From Spirochaetaceae bacterium UBA4077 (GTDB lineage Bacteria; Spirochaetota; Spirochaetia; Treponematales; Rectinemataceae): DNA of 27,588 bases. How positions within the stretch are numbered: position 1 is the first letter of the stretch; every line of letters begins with the position of its first letter. Shown here in pieces: positions 1 to 6,672 of the stretch. Both the position numbers and the translations under genes were made by a program. The notes beneath the pieces were generated by a model. That model was not told where the DNA came from. It worked only from the letters and a program-made list of their open reading frames with translations, and ran no database searches. The stretch is from assembly GCA_002383375.1 (NCBI GenBank), contig DFYR01000065.1, positions 1 through 27,588 of the forward strand. Direction: 5' to 3'.

Positions 1-79
1 TTGCCTTGTCTGGATCTTTTCCGTGGGCATCGGTTCTGACATCAAAGCTGATATCGATTAAGTCGATCGAACCGCTCAA
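1..79 (-). CDS. Uncharacterised protein, N-terminal 26 codons only (cut by left edge)
   Basis: The first 79 bases read on the minus strand as an open frame from a TTG codon (79-77), giving MSGSIDLIDISFDVRTDAHG and then KDPDKA to the edge. AGGAG lies nine bases upstream, which picks this TTG; the nearby ATG at 84-82 meets a stop after two codons. A promoter-like TCAACA-17-TATAAT sits at 113-141. The FDxRTDxxGKDPD pattern resembles, from memory, the start of a family of uncharacterised bacterial proteins (DUF6994-like). That assignment is tentative because only the N-terminus is visible. No function is proposed. Confidence 0.45.
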   Translation of the reverse strand, partial: MSGSIDLIDISFDVRTDAHGKDPDKA

Positions 80-112
80 ATCATTTTTCTCCTGATTATT
101 ACATGCTAATCG

Positions 113-141
113 ATTATACTACATAGAATAGTATATGTTGA
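113..141 (-). promoter_or_regulatory. Sigma-70-like promoter for the gene leaving the left edge
   Basis: On the minus strand TATAAT (118-113) is preceded by a 17-base spacer and TCAACA (141-136), four of six matches to TTGACA. The predicted start would be near 106, leaving a leader of about 27 bases that contains the AGGAG ribosome site. The perfect -10 and the position support it, but the region is AT-rich, so a chance match is possible. Confidence 0.45.
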
Positions 142-174
142 TTTTATAGATAAGCAATACATGAATACTCCTGC

Positions 175-246
175 ACGTTACAGAAAGTGGCCGAGGTACT
201 GGAGAAGAAGCTCAAGATTAAACTTATGTTATGCTATTTTCTGTAT
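175..246 (+). pseudogene. Possible remnant of an XRE/HTH-type antitoxin C-terminus
   Basis: One plus-strand frame reads TLQKVAEVLEKKLKIKLM, followed by a short unrelated tail and TAA near 246. The pattern T-L-x-K-V/I-A-x-x-L-x-K-K-L-x-I-x-L is typical of the last helix and strand of HigA/XRE-type antitoxins. There is no start codon or upstream HTH core in this frame: a stop at 151-153 closes it. If real, it is a 3' fragment of a lost gene. A short chance match cannot be excluded. Confidence 0.25.
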
Positions 247-293
247 TAAGAAATCCTAGTAAATCCTGTTGCTCCCGTTATCGTGTCTTAGCT

Positions 294-1142
294 TTACCGC
301 TTGGCCGCCAGCTTAACCACGGCCTCGATCTGGTCTTTGAGTTCGCCGGCGGTGAAGAGTTTCATGACACCAGCGACACCCAAGCCGGGGTTGCGCAGAC
401 CTGAGGAGGACCAGGTGCGTATGTAGGTGTAGGGTTTGCCGCCCACGTCCACCCGCTGGAAGTACCAGGATGAGTCGGAGGCGTAGAGTTTGCCGTCGTG
501 GCTCTTGGACAGGCGGGCGCGCATGCCCAGGGCGCCGTCGGGGAGTTTGTCGCTAAAGACTTCAACGTCGAGGAGGTAGCCGATGGAGATGCCCATGAAG
601 TTTATGCCGATGTCCTCGTAGACCAGGATGCGGTTGTCCGCGGACTCGAGGACCTTTACGTTTTTAACCCGGGGGGAGATGGCCTTGAGGTTGGGATAGT
701 CCAGGACGACGGCCAAGGCTCCCTCCATGGGCACGTCAAAGAGCCCATGGGCTTCGCCGGTGCCGTAGAGTCGATTTTCACCCGTAGCCGGGTCTTTAAA
801 CTTGATTACCTCCAAGGCGAAGGTTTCGACCTTGTCCACCAGGGAGGAGAGGCTGCCTGTAAAGACGGGGCTCGCGGCCAGGCCGTAGCGGGTTTCGAAG
901 CCTTGGTATCTGGTAAGGCTGCCGTCACGGGAGGCGGCAGTTTCGACCTGGAGTACTTCGAGAGGAAGAGCCGGGCTGCCCGGCTGGCTCTGCCGGCCTG
1001 CCTGGGCGAATCCGATTGCCGTGCATACTGTAAACAGAAGGATGAGCAGGAAAAGAAGTGCAAGTTGTCCAGGCCGGGCTCGGAACGTGGTCCCGGGGGT
1101 CCCGACTGAATAGCTGTGGTGTAGTTTTCCTGCTTTATTCAC
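294..1142 (-). CDS. Exported SRPBCC/START-like protein, third gene of the parAB operon
   Basis: This 282-residue protein has an N-terminal hydrophobic segment (about residues 26-47) ending in a GFAQA-type signal-peptidase site, so it is probably exported. Its C-terminal two thirds, with alternating strands, a GMRARLSKS stretch, an aromatic SSWYFQRV strand and a long final helix, resembles the SRPBCC/START lipid-binding fold. That is a fold-level guess. The start is a GTG whose bases overlap the parB stop codon by 8 nt (GTGAATAA), which implies translational coupling. No later ATG precedes the signal sequence. An exported protein downstream of chromosome partition genes is an odd partner, and no function can be stated. 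Confidence 0.6.
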   Translation of the reverse strand: MNKAGKLHHSYSVGTPGTTFRARPGQLALLFLLILLFTVCTAIGFAQAGRQSQPGSPALPLEVLQVETAASRDGSLTRYQGFETRYGLAASPVFTGSLSSLVDKVETFALEVIKFKDPATGENRLYGTGEAHGLFDVPMEGALAVVLDYPNLKAISPRVKNVKVLESADNRILVYEDIGINFMGISIGYLLDVEVFSDKLPDGALGMRARLSKSHDGKLYASDSSWYFQRVDVGGKPYTYIRTWSSSGLRNPGLGVAGVMKLFTAGELKDQIEAVVKLAAKR

Positions 1143-2046
1143 CTGAACCGATAGCCTCCATGATTCGCTGCAGATCGTCCTGGGAATAATACTCGATGTT
1201 GATCGAGCCCGAGTCCAGGCTGCCTTTTATTTCAACCTTGGTGCCCAGGCGCTCGATGAAGAGCTCTTCCAAAGCTTTGAGGTTGGGGTCCAGTTCGAGC
1301 GCTTCGGCACCGGCGCTGCCGGCTTTTTTGCTCACCTTGGGCTTTTTGCCCGCCCTGCGGAGCACCGAGTCCTGCACCGCCTGTTCGGCCTGGCGCACCG
1401 AAAGGCTTTCCTTGACGATGCGGGCAAAGAGTGCCTGCCGTTCGGCCTCGTCCACCAGGGCTAAAAGGCTGCGGGCGTGGCCGGCGCTGATGCTGCCGTC
1501 CCGCACCGCTTCCTGCATAGATTCGGGCAGGCGCAGGAGCCTGAGGGCGTTGGCCACGGTGCTGCGGTTCTTGCCCACGGCCTCGGCCACCTGCTCCTGG
1601 GTGTAGCCGGTGAGTTCCATGAGACCCTGATAGGCCTTCGCCTCTTCCATGGGGTTGAGGTCTTCCCGCTGTATGTTTTCGATCAGCGAGAGCTGGAGGC
1701 GCTTTTCCGCCGAGACGGAGCGGAGGATGACGGGAAGCTCTTCAAGACCGGTACGCTGAGCCGCCCTGAAGCGACGTTCGCCGGCGACGATGATATAGGA
1801 GTCGGTACCTGAGGGCTCGGCGATGATGGGCTGCAGAAGACCGTGTTTGCGTATGGACTGGGCGAGTTCCTCGATGGATTCTTCGGGAAAGTTTTTCCGC
1901 GGCTGGTCGGGATTGGGCTGTATCTTTGCGATGGGGATGATCTTGATGCTGTCACCGGGCTCCAGGGGGTTCCTGGAACTATCGAAGTACTGCTGATGTT
2001 CGGGTATGAGGGCTCCAAGACCCTTGCCCAGACCGAATTTAGCCAC
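1135..2046 (-). CDS. parB: Chromosome-partitioning protein ParB (Spo0J family)
   Basis: ParB loads on parS sites as a CTP-dependent clamp and works with ParA to segregate the origin. The 303-residue length is normal for a chromosomal ParB. The N-terminal GLGKGLGALIP motif is the usual ParA-interacting tail. The ParB/Srx nucleotide domain spans about residues 33-110 with the GERRFRA box at 89-95. ENIQREDLNPMEEA follows near 123, then a helix-turn-helix (about 146-170, GYTQEQVAEAVGKNRSTVAN). The C-terminal dimerisation segment starts near 245. The GTG start overlaps the parA stop by 8 nt (GTGGCTAA), so translation is likely coupled to parA. Confidence 0.95.
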   Translation of the reverse strand: MAKFGLGKGLGALIPEHQQYFDSSRNPLEPGDSIKIIPIAKIQPNPDQPRKNFPEESIEELAQSIRKHGLLQPIIAEPSGTDSYIIVAGERRFRAAQRTGLEELPVILRSVSAEKRLQLSLIENIQREDLNPMEEAKAYQGLMELTGYTQEQVAEAVGKNRSTVANALRLLRLPESMQEAVRDGSISAGHARSLLALVDEAERQALFARIVKESLSVRQAEQAVQDSVLRRAGKKPKVSKKAGSAGAEALELDPNLKALEELFIERLGTKVEIKGSLDSGSINIEYYSQDDLQRIMEAIGSGE

Positions 2047-2794
2047 GATGTATCAACTCCTCGGCGACTGCCATATAACTTCGGGATCCTATGCAGGCCG
2101 GATCGTACTGCAGAACGGGGAGCCCATGGGAGGGAGCCTCGGAAAGCCTGACGTTCCGGGGCACGATAGTCTTGAACACCCTGTCCCTGAAGTATTCGCT
2201 CACCTGGCGCACCACCTGCTGAGAGAGCTTTGTCCTTCCGTCGAACATGGTCAGGAGTATGCCGCTGACCCTGAGGGAGGGGTTCATGCTTTTTTGCACC
2301 AACCCTATTGTCTGCAGGATGAGGGAGAGTCCTTCCAGGGCAAAGTATTCGCACTGCAGGGGTATTATCACTTCGTTTGCTGCGTTCAGCCCGTTGAGGG
2401 TGAGGATTCCCAGGGAGGGCGGGCAGTCGACTAGGATAAAGTCGTAGTCGGCTTCCACGGTGGCGACGGCGCGCTTTAAGTAATCGTTCCGGTCTTCCTT
2501 GTCTACCAGTTCGACGGTGGCTCCCGAAAGGTCTATGGAGGAAGGCGCCAGAAAGAGGCCGGGGACCTTGGTGGGGATTATGACATCCTTGAGCTCGCGA
2601 AGGCCGGAGATAACCTGGTATACTCCTGCGCCGCCAGAAGGTCCACCGACGCCGGAGCTGAGGTTGCCCTGGGGGTCGAAATCGATGAGCAAAACTCTAT
2701 GGTCCAGCGACGCGAGGGCAGCGCCGATATTAATCGCGCTGGTGGTTTTGCCTACCCCTCCCTTCTGGTTTACAAATACGATGATGCGTGCCAT
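2039..2794 (-). CDS. parA: Chromosome-partitioning ATPase ParA (Soj/MinD family)
   Basis: This Walker-type ATPase binds DNA non-specifically in its ATP dimer form and is stimulated by ParB. The deviant Walker A motif KGGVGKTT lies at residues 11-18, the IDFDPQGN switch at 37-44 and Walker B FILVDCPPS at about 119-127. At 251 residues with no N-terminal DNA-binding extension it is the short chromosomal Soj type. The ATG at 2794 is supported by AAGGGAG five bases upstream. It is the first gene of a parA-parB-exported protein unit, divergent from the nifU-like gene. Confidence 0.95.
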   Translation of the reverse strand: MARIIVFVNQKGGVGKTTSAINIGAALASLDHRVLLIDFDPQGNLSSGVGGPSGGAGVYQVISGLRELKDVIIPTKVPGLFLAPSSIDLSGATVELVDKEDRNDYLKRAVATVEADYDFILVDCPPSLGILTLNGLNAANEVIIPLQCEYFALEGLSLILQTIGLVQKSMNPSLRVSGILLTMFDGRTKLSQQVVRQVSEYFRDRVFKTIVPRNVRLSEAPSHGLPVLQYDPACIGSRSYMAVAEELIHRG

Positions 2795-2818
2795 CAGCTC
2801 CCTTCTGTCCTTGTCGGC

Positions 2819-2827
2819 ATTCTACCA
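2819..2827 (-). promoter_or_regulatory. Possible extended -10 promoter of parA
   Basis: The minus strand reads TGG immediately before TAGAAT, the form of an extended -10 element (TGnTATAAT). It lies about 18 bases from the expected transcription start to the parA ATG. No good -35 is present, as is common for extended -10 promoters. The evidence is one motif in the right place. Confidence 0.35.
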
Positions 2828-2871
2828 TACATGGGACGAAGACCGCTAGAAGCGGACTGCGCCCTTGACCC

Positions 2872-2883
2872 TCGCTTAAGCGA
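2872..2883. repeat. 12-bp perfect palindrome in the parA/nifU divergent region
   Basis: TCGCTTAAGCGA is a perfect palindrome between the divergent parA and nifU-like genes. A second small inverted repeat, CCGCT-AGA-AGCGG, lies at 2843-2855. They could be operator sites, but nothing else in the sequence shows this. Neither resembles the canonical parS site. Confidence 0.35.
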
Positions 2884-2957
2884 ATCAGTAGACTTACATT
2901 GATTCAATAGTCGTCCGCCTTTTCTTGCTTCGACTATACGATGATCAAGGAGATTTC

Positions 2958-3182
2958 ATGCTGCACGATCGCGTTCTATCAGCCATACAGGATGTCCGCC
3001 CCTCGCTTCAGGCCGACGGCGGGGATATCGAGCTTGTATCCGTCAGCGATGACGGTGTCGTCAACGTCAGGCTCACCGGCGCCTGCGGATCTTGCCCCTA
3101 CTCGCTCATGACCCTGAAGCAGGGCGTGGAAGCCTATCTCAAAAAGACAGTGCCCGAGGTCAAGGAAGTCAGACAGGCCTAA
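2958..3182 (+). CDS. NifU C-terminal domain protein, Fe-S cluster scaffold/carrier
   Basis: This 74-residue protein is a stand-alone NifU C-terminal (Nfu) domain that carries a [4Fe-4S] cluster to apo-proteins. The diagnostic CxxC is at residues 43-46 within GACGSCPYSLMTLKQGVE, and the N-terminal LQADGGDIELV stretch is typical. I chose ATG 2958 rather than the in-frame TTG at 2925 because AAGGAG ends five bases before the ATG and the family normally starts at this helix. It is monocistronic, divergent from parA and convergent with the next gene. The many Fe-S clusters of the protein at 24819-26222 would be one possible client, which is inference only. Confidence 0.9.
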   Translation: MLHDRVLSAIQDVRPSLQADGGDIELVSVSDDGVVNVRLTGACGSCPYSLMTLKQGVEAYLKKTVPEVKEVRQA

Positions 3183-3202
3183 ATTCCCCAGCGGCGACGG
3201 CT

Positions 3203-4093
3203 TTAAGGTTTGCCAGCGCCTACGGTTTTCATATTCACCGGCAGCTGGATTTCTTCGCTAAGCCCTACCGCTGACGCCTCTCTTGCCAGCCATCCAAGCA
3301 GAGCCAGGGCTCTGTTGCCGGCGGACTCAAATACTCGTTCTGCCGCAAAATTGATCGATTGGATAGTCATAGTAAAATACAGGAGCAGTCCCTCACGGCA
3401 GGGTATGACCCAGAGCCGGCTCTGCATCTTGCCGGGGCTGACAAAGGGAAGCATGAGATAGCGAATCACCGTGAGGTTTTCGCTTTCCAGCGAGAGCGAT
3501 TTATCGCCCCGCCTAAGCGCGTAGCGATATACGTTGGCCCCGAAGCTCGTGTCCTTCTGAAAGGCCAGGAACTCGAGGCTCCTGCCTGGTTCCAAAGTCG
3601 CGGCCTCGGCCCCGGAAGGGATATCCACAGGTTTTCGCGATGACTCGTCGTCGATTTTATATACGCTCTCGTAGAGTGTTCGCATCTTGCCCCGGCTGGC
3701 GGACCAGTACTCCAGCCCGGTCTGGCTTTCGACCGAACAAAGAATGGCGCCGAGCTCGTCGAGGATGGCTTTGGGGGAACGTTGGGCATAGGCTTGGCCG
3801 ACGGGCAGGAGGGCGAGAGCCTCGATCCTGAGCTCCTTGTCCGCGATTTTGACGGTGGTTCCGGAGGGAAGAAAGGGGTCCGCCAGCCGGGGGGTCAGGC
3901 GGGGGCTTCCGCCCAGCCCAGCGTCGGTGACGATGGCGGGGAGTCCTGAGCTCGTATCGATGCCGGAGGGGTAGAGATCCGCCGCCGCGGGGAGCGGAAA
4001 CGGGCTTGTCTGGGCGAAGCCGGGTGAAACGGCGCCGAGAACAAGTAGGGTCAACGCCAAAATGGCCGAAAGGGCAGCCCGGGGGTATTTCAT
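3203..4093 (-). CDS. Secreted protein resembling spirochaetal DUF6675 family
   Basis: The 296-residue product has a clear signal peptide (hydrophobic residues about 8-25, cleavage after FAQ). The mature part includes a segment GLEYWSASRGKMRTLYESVY at about residues 125-144, then FQKDTSFGANVYRY and a long loop-strand region. The EY(W/Y)SASRKRMRTL motif and overall length match, from memory, a family of uncharacterised secreted proteins common in treponemes (DUF6675). Function is unknown. It is monocistronic. Its start region faces the Na/phosphate symporter gene across 57 bases, and its stop lies 20 bases from the convergent nifU-like stop. The ribosome site is weak. Confidence 0.7.
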   Translation of the reverse strand: MKYPRAALSAILALTLLVLGAVSPGFAQTSPFPLPAAADLYPSGIDTSSGLPAIVTDAGLGGSPRLTPRLADPFLPSGTTVKIADKELRIEALALLPVGQAYAQRSPKAILDELGAILCSVESQTGLEYWSASRGKMRTLYESVYKIDDESSRKPVDIPSGAEAATLEPGRSLEFLAFQKDTSFGANVYRYALRRGDKSLSLESENLTVIRYLMLPFVSPGKMQSRLWVIPCREGLLLYFTMTIQSINFAAERVFESAGNRALALLGWLAREASAVGLSEEIQLPVNMKTVGAGKP

Positions 4094-4127
4094 CGCCGGA
4101 AGTGTAGCCGGAACCGGGCGAAAACGC

Positions 4128-4133
4128 TATACT
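4128..4133 (+). promoter_or_regulatory. Possible -10 element for the Na/phosphate symporter gene
   Basis: TATACT lies 17 bases before the ATG at 4151, in a 57-base divergent spacer. There is no good -35. If used, the leader would be only about ten bases and would lack a Shine-Dalgarno sequence. On the opposite strand the same bases read TATAGC, so the divergent gene could share the melting region. Confidence 0.3.
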
Positions 4134-4150
4134 CAGGCCGGAAATCAACC

Positions 4151-5824
4151 ATGACAATAGCGATTATGTTCCTGAAGCTCCTGGGCGGCCTCGCGCTCTT
4201 CATGGCAGGCATGGAGAAGACCTCCGACGGCATTCAGAAGGCAGCCGGGGAACGCTTACAGAGCACTCTTAACTTCATGACCAGGAACAGCGTCATGGGG
4301 GTATTGAGTGGTGCCCTGGTGACCGTGGCGGTGCAGTCTTCGTCAGCGACGACGGTTATGCTGATCACTTTTGTCAACGCGGGGCTTCTCACCCTCAAGC
4401 AGGGCATAGGCGTCATCATGGGCGCCAATATCGGCACTACCCTCACCGGCTGGATCATCGCAGGGGTAGGGATAGCCAAGTTCAGCATCGCAGCCATGGC
4501 GGTGCCGCTTTTCGGCGCGGGATTCTTCATGAACAGCGCCAAGCGCAGATCCGAATCGTTCAGAAGCTACGGCCAGGCCTTGATGGGTCTGGCCCTTATT
4601 TTTCTCGGTCTCGATTTTATCGGCGCGGCCATTCCCAGACCCTCTCCGGAGGTCTTGCTATTCCTGCAGCGATTCTCGGGAATGGGCTTTGTCGCTATCA
4701 TTTTGGCAGTAGTGGCAGGCGCCGTTTTCACCATCCTCGTGCATGCTTCCAGCGCCACCCTCGCGATTGTCATAGCCATGGCAGCCCAGGGTTTAATCGA
4801 GTTCGAGATCGCCGCAGCCCTCACCATGGGCGCCAATATCGGCACGACAATCGACGCGTTCCTGGCATCGATCTCGTCGGGAGCGAGTACCAACGCCAAG
4901 CGGGCCGCTTGGGCGCACATACTGTTCAACGTGCTGGGCACAGTCTGGGTTATAGTAATCTTTAAGCCCTTCATCGGTCTGGTGAATTGGGTAGTTCCCG
5001 GTGAACTTTCACCTTCCAACATGGGCTTGCACATCGCCATGCTCCACACCCTCTTCAACAGCCTGAACACGATACTACTGCTGCCCTTCGTATCCCAGTA
5101 TACTAAATTCCTCTGCCGACTGATCCCCGAAAAGCCGGGGGAATCAGAACTCAAGGCTATTTACCTTCCAAGGACTCTGATGGACACGCCCGAGCTTTCG
5201 CTGCTCCAGGCACGGAAGGAGATCGGCGACATGGCAGCCTTGGCCAGGTCCATGTTTTACAGGGTGAGAAGTGATTTCGATTCAGATTCAGCGGACTTCG
5301 AGACGGAAATCGAATGGTTCACCGCCAAGGAAAATTACGCGGATACCATGTACGAGGAGCTTTCGAAGTTCCTTCTGGCAGTTTCTAAAAGTGATCTTTC
5401 TGAAAAGACGAGGATGCGGGTGGGAATAAAGCTCCGCATCATCATGGAGTTGGAGAACATAACCGACGAGTGCCTGAGCCTGGCACTCCTGTTAAAAAAG
5501 AAAAGCTCCAAGGGCTTGGTTTTTCAGAGCGAATCGAATGTTGACCTCAAGCCCTTGTCCGATCATGTTGACGAGTTCTTGGCCTTCGTGGCCGATCGCC
5601 TGCACAGGGGAATAACGGAAATCGAGCTGGCAATGGCTTCAGAGATGGAGAATGAGATCGACGAGGACAAGCGTAGACTGAAAAAACTGGCGCGGCAGCG
5701 GCTTAAAGAGGGCGCCGACGTCAGGGCTGAGCTGCTCTATATCGATTTTGTGCGCCACATGGAGAAGATCGGCGACTATGCCTACGCCATTGCAGGCGAG
5801 CTGAGGAATTTCCCGGGTAGATAG
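4151..5824 (+). CDS. Na+/phosphate symporter (NptA/PF02690) with C-terminal PhoU domain
   Basis: This 557-residue inner-membrane protein should couple sodium entry to phosphate movement. It contains the two inverted Na_Pi_cotrans repeats. The first has QSSSATT at residues 62-68 and MGANIGTT near 96. The second has HASSATL near 197 and MGANIGTT near 224. Hydrophobic helices fill the first 320 residues. The last 200 or so are charged, helical and PhoU-like, as in YjbB-type bacterial homologues. The start is the first ATG after the divergent spacer; ATG 4166 is an alternative, and neither has a strong ribosome site. It stands alone in its orientation. Confidence 0.9.
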   Translation: MTIAIMFLKLLGGLALFMAGMEKTSDGIQKAAGERLQSTLNFMTRNSVMGVLSGALVTVAVQSSSATTVMLITFVNAGLLTLKQGIGVIMGANIGTTLTGWIIAGVGIAKFSIAAMAVPLFGAGFFMNSAKRRSESFRSYGQALMGLALIFLGLDFIGAAIPRPSPEVLLFLQRFSGMGFVAIILAVVAGAVFTILVHASSATLAIVIAMAAQGLIEFEIAAALTMGANIGTTIDAFLASISSGASTNAKRAAWAHILFNVLGTVWVIVIFKPFIGLVNWVVPGELSPSNMGLHIAMLHTLFNSLNTILLLPFVSQYTKFLCRLIPEKPGESELKAIYLPRTLMDTPELSLLQARKEIGDMAALARSMFYRVRSDFDSDSADFETEIEWFTAKENYADTMYEELSKFLLAVSKSDLSEKTRMRVGIKLRIIMELENITDECLSLALLLKKKSSKGLVFQSESNVDLKPLSDHVDEFLAFVADRLHRGITEIELAMASEMENEIDEDKRRLKKLARQRLKEGADVRAELLYIDFVRHMEKIGDYAYAIAGELRNFPGR

Positions 5825-5918
5825 GGCTTGCGAAGGTATACTACAAGTAAGCAGGCAGCTGCTGGTCAAATAGGCGCCTGAGGGCTAGCGGGCTTTCCGA
5901 GACGGCAACTGTTGGAGG

Positions 5919-5980
5919 GCGCCGGGCGGCGGATGTCGATGGGTATCTGGCGAGGTCGGGCCAATGCCGCCGCCCGGCGC
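5919..5980. repeat. 14-bp perfect inverted repeat with 34-bp loop
   Basis: GCGCCGGGCGGCGG (5919-5932) is matched exactly by its reverse complement at 5967-5980. It lies between the 3' ends of the convergent symporter and HAD genes, where a terminator is expected. No T-tract follows on either strand and the loop is long. Just to the right, CTTATGCCGAA and CTTATACCGAA form a short imperfect direct repeat. It may be an intergenic repeat element or a Rho-independent-like stem. Confidence 0.5.
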
Positions 5981-6018
5981 TCGAAGCCGAAACCTTGGGC
6001 TTATGCCGAAGCCCGAAC

Positions 6019-6672
6019 TTATACCGAAAGGCCGAAGAGAGCCGGCAATTCGTACACTTCCCTAACGCTTCGAACGAGGATCCCCCCCATGCCCAGTCGC
6101 AGCGCCGGCTCGATGTCCACGTCCCTTCTGTCCCCGATGGAGACGCAGACGCCAAAGGGCAGGCGCAGGCTTCGGCACACGATCTCAAAGGGCTCGATGG
6201 AAGGCTTGGATTTGGCCGTATCGTCCAGCCCAATGACTTGTTCGAATCGTGGAGCTACGCCCAGGGCTTGAAGGCTCGCAAGTCCCACCGAACGGGGGTT
6301 GTTGGTGAGGAGGGCGAGGCGGAAGCGTCCGGCGAGGAGACCGAGCGTCGTGTCGAGCCTTGGGTCCGGTGTCAGCCATTCGCCGGGAGTAAGGGCTTCT
6401 TCGCGCCAGCGGATTACGCTGGGCATGTCGGCGCCGAGGGCGAGGAAGTGGTTGGCCATGCTGGTGGGGGGCAGGCCGGCGGAGCGGCGCGCTTGGCGCG
6501 CCGCGCCGAGCCTCTCGGCCGCCTCCTTCGCGCTTATCCCCAAAAAGCCCGCCAGGCGCTCCACCTGGGAGTTTTCCTGGAAACGGTAGTAGTCGGGATT
6601 TTCGTAGAGGGTGCCGTCCATGTCGAAGATCAGGGCTTTAACGGCGGAGAGTTCTATGCCTAGAAGCTTCAC
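6019..6672 (-). CDS. HAD-superfamily phosphatase (subfamily IA, phosphoglycolate phosphatase/nucleotidase-like)
   Basis: The 217-residue protein has all four HAD motifs: FDMDGT with nucleophile D17 and acid D19, LLTN with T123, KSKP lysine at about 154-156, and GDRRDVD with D181 and D184/D186. A helical cap lies between motifs I and II. It should be a Mg-dependent cytoplasmic phosphatase; the substrate is unknown. Its GTG start overlaps the prs stop (GTGA), so it is translationally coupled to PRPP synthase. A role in sugar phosphate or nucleotide turnover is therefore reasonable but unproven. No terminator with a T-tract is visible after it. Confidence 0.85.
   Translation of the reverse strand: MKLLGIELSAVKALIFDMDGTLYENPDYYRFQENSQVERLAGFLGISAKEAAERLGAARQARRSAGLPPTSMANHFLALGADMPSVIRWREEALTPGEWLTPDPRLDTTLGLLAGRFRLALLTNNPRSVGLASLQALGVAPRFEQVIGLDDTAKSKPSIEPFEIVCRSLRLPFGVCVSIGDRRDVDIEPALRLGMGGILVRSVREVYELPALFGLSV

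Noticed and set aside
498..1109. 203-codon plus-strand ORF opposite the exported SRPBCC-like gene
   Set aside because: High-GC antisense shadow; the minus frame has a signal peptide and operon coupling.
2925..2957. TTG start for the NifU-like gene
   Set aside because: ATG 2958 has AAGGAG at the right distance and matches the family N-terminus; the extra 11 residues look non-conserved.
6061..6100. Possible frameshift between prs and the HAD gene
   Set aside because: Both proteins are complete with all motifs; the junction is a normal GTGA overlap.
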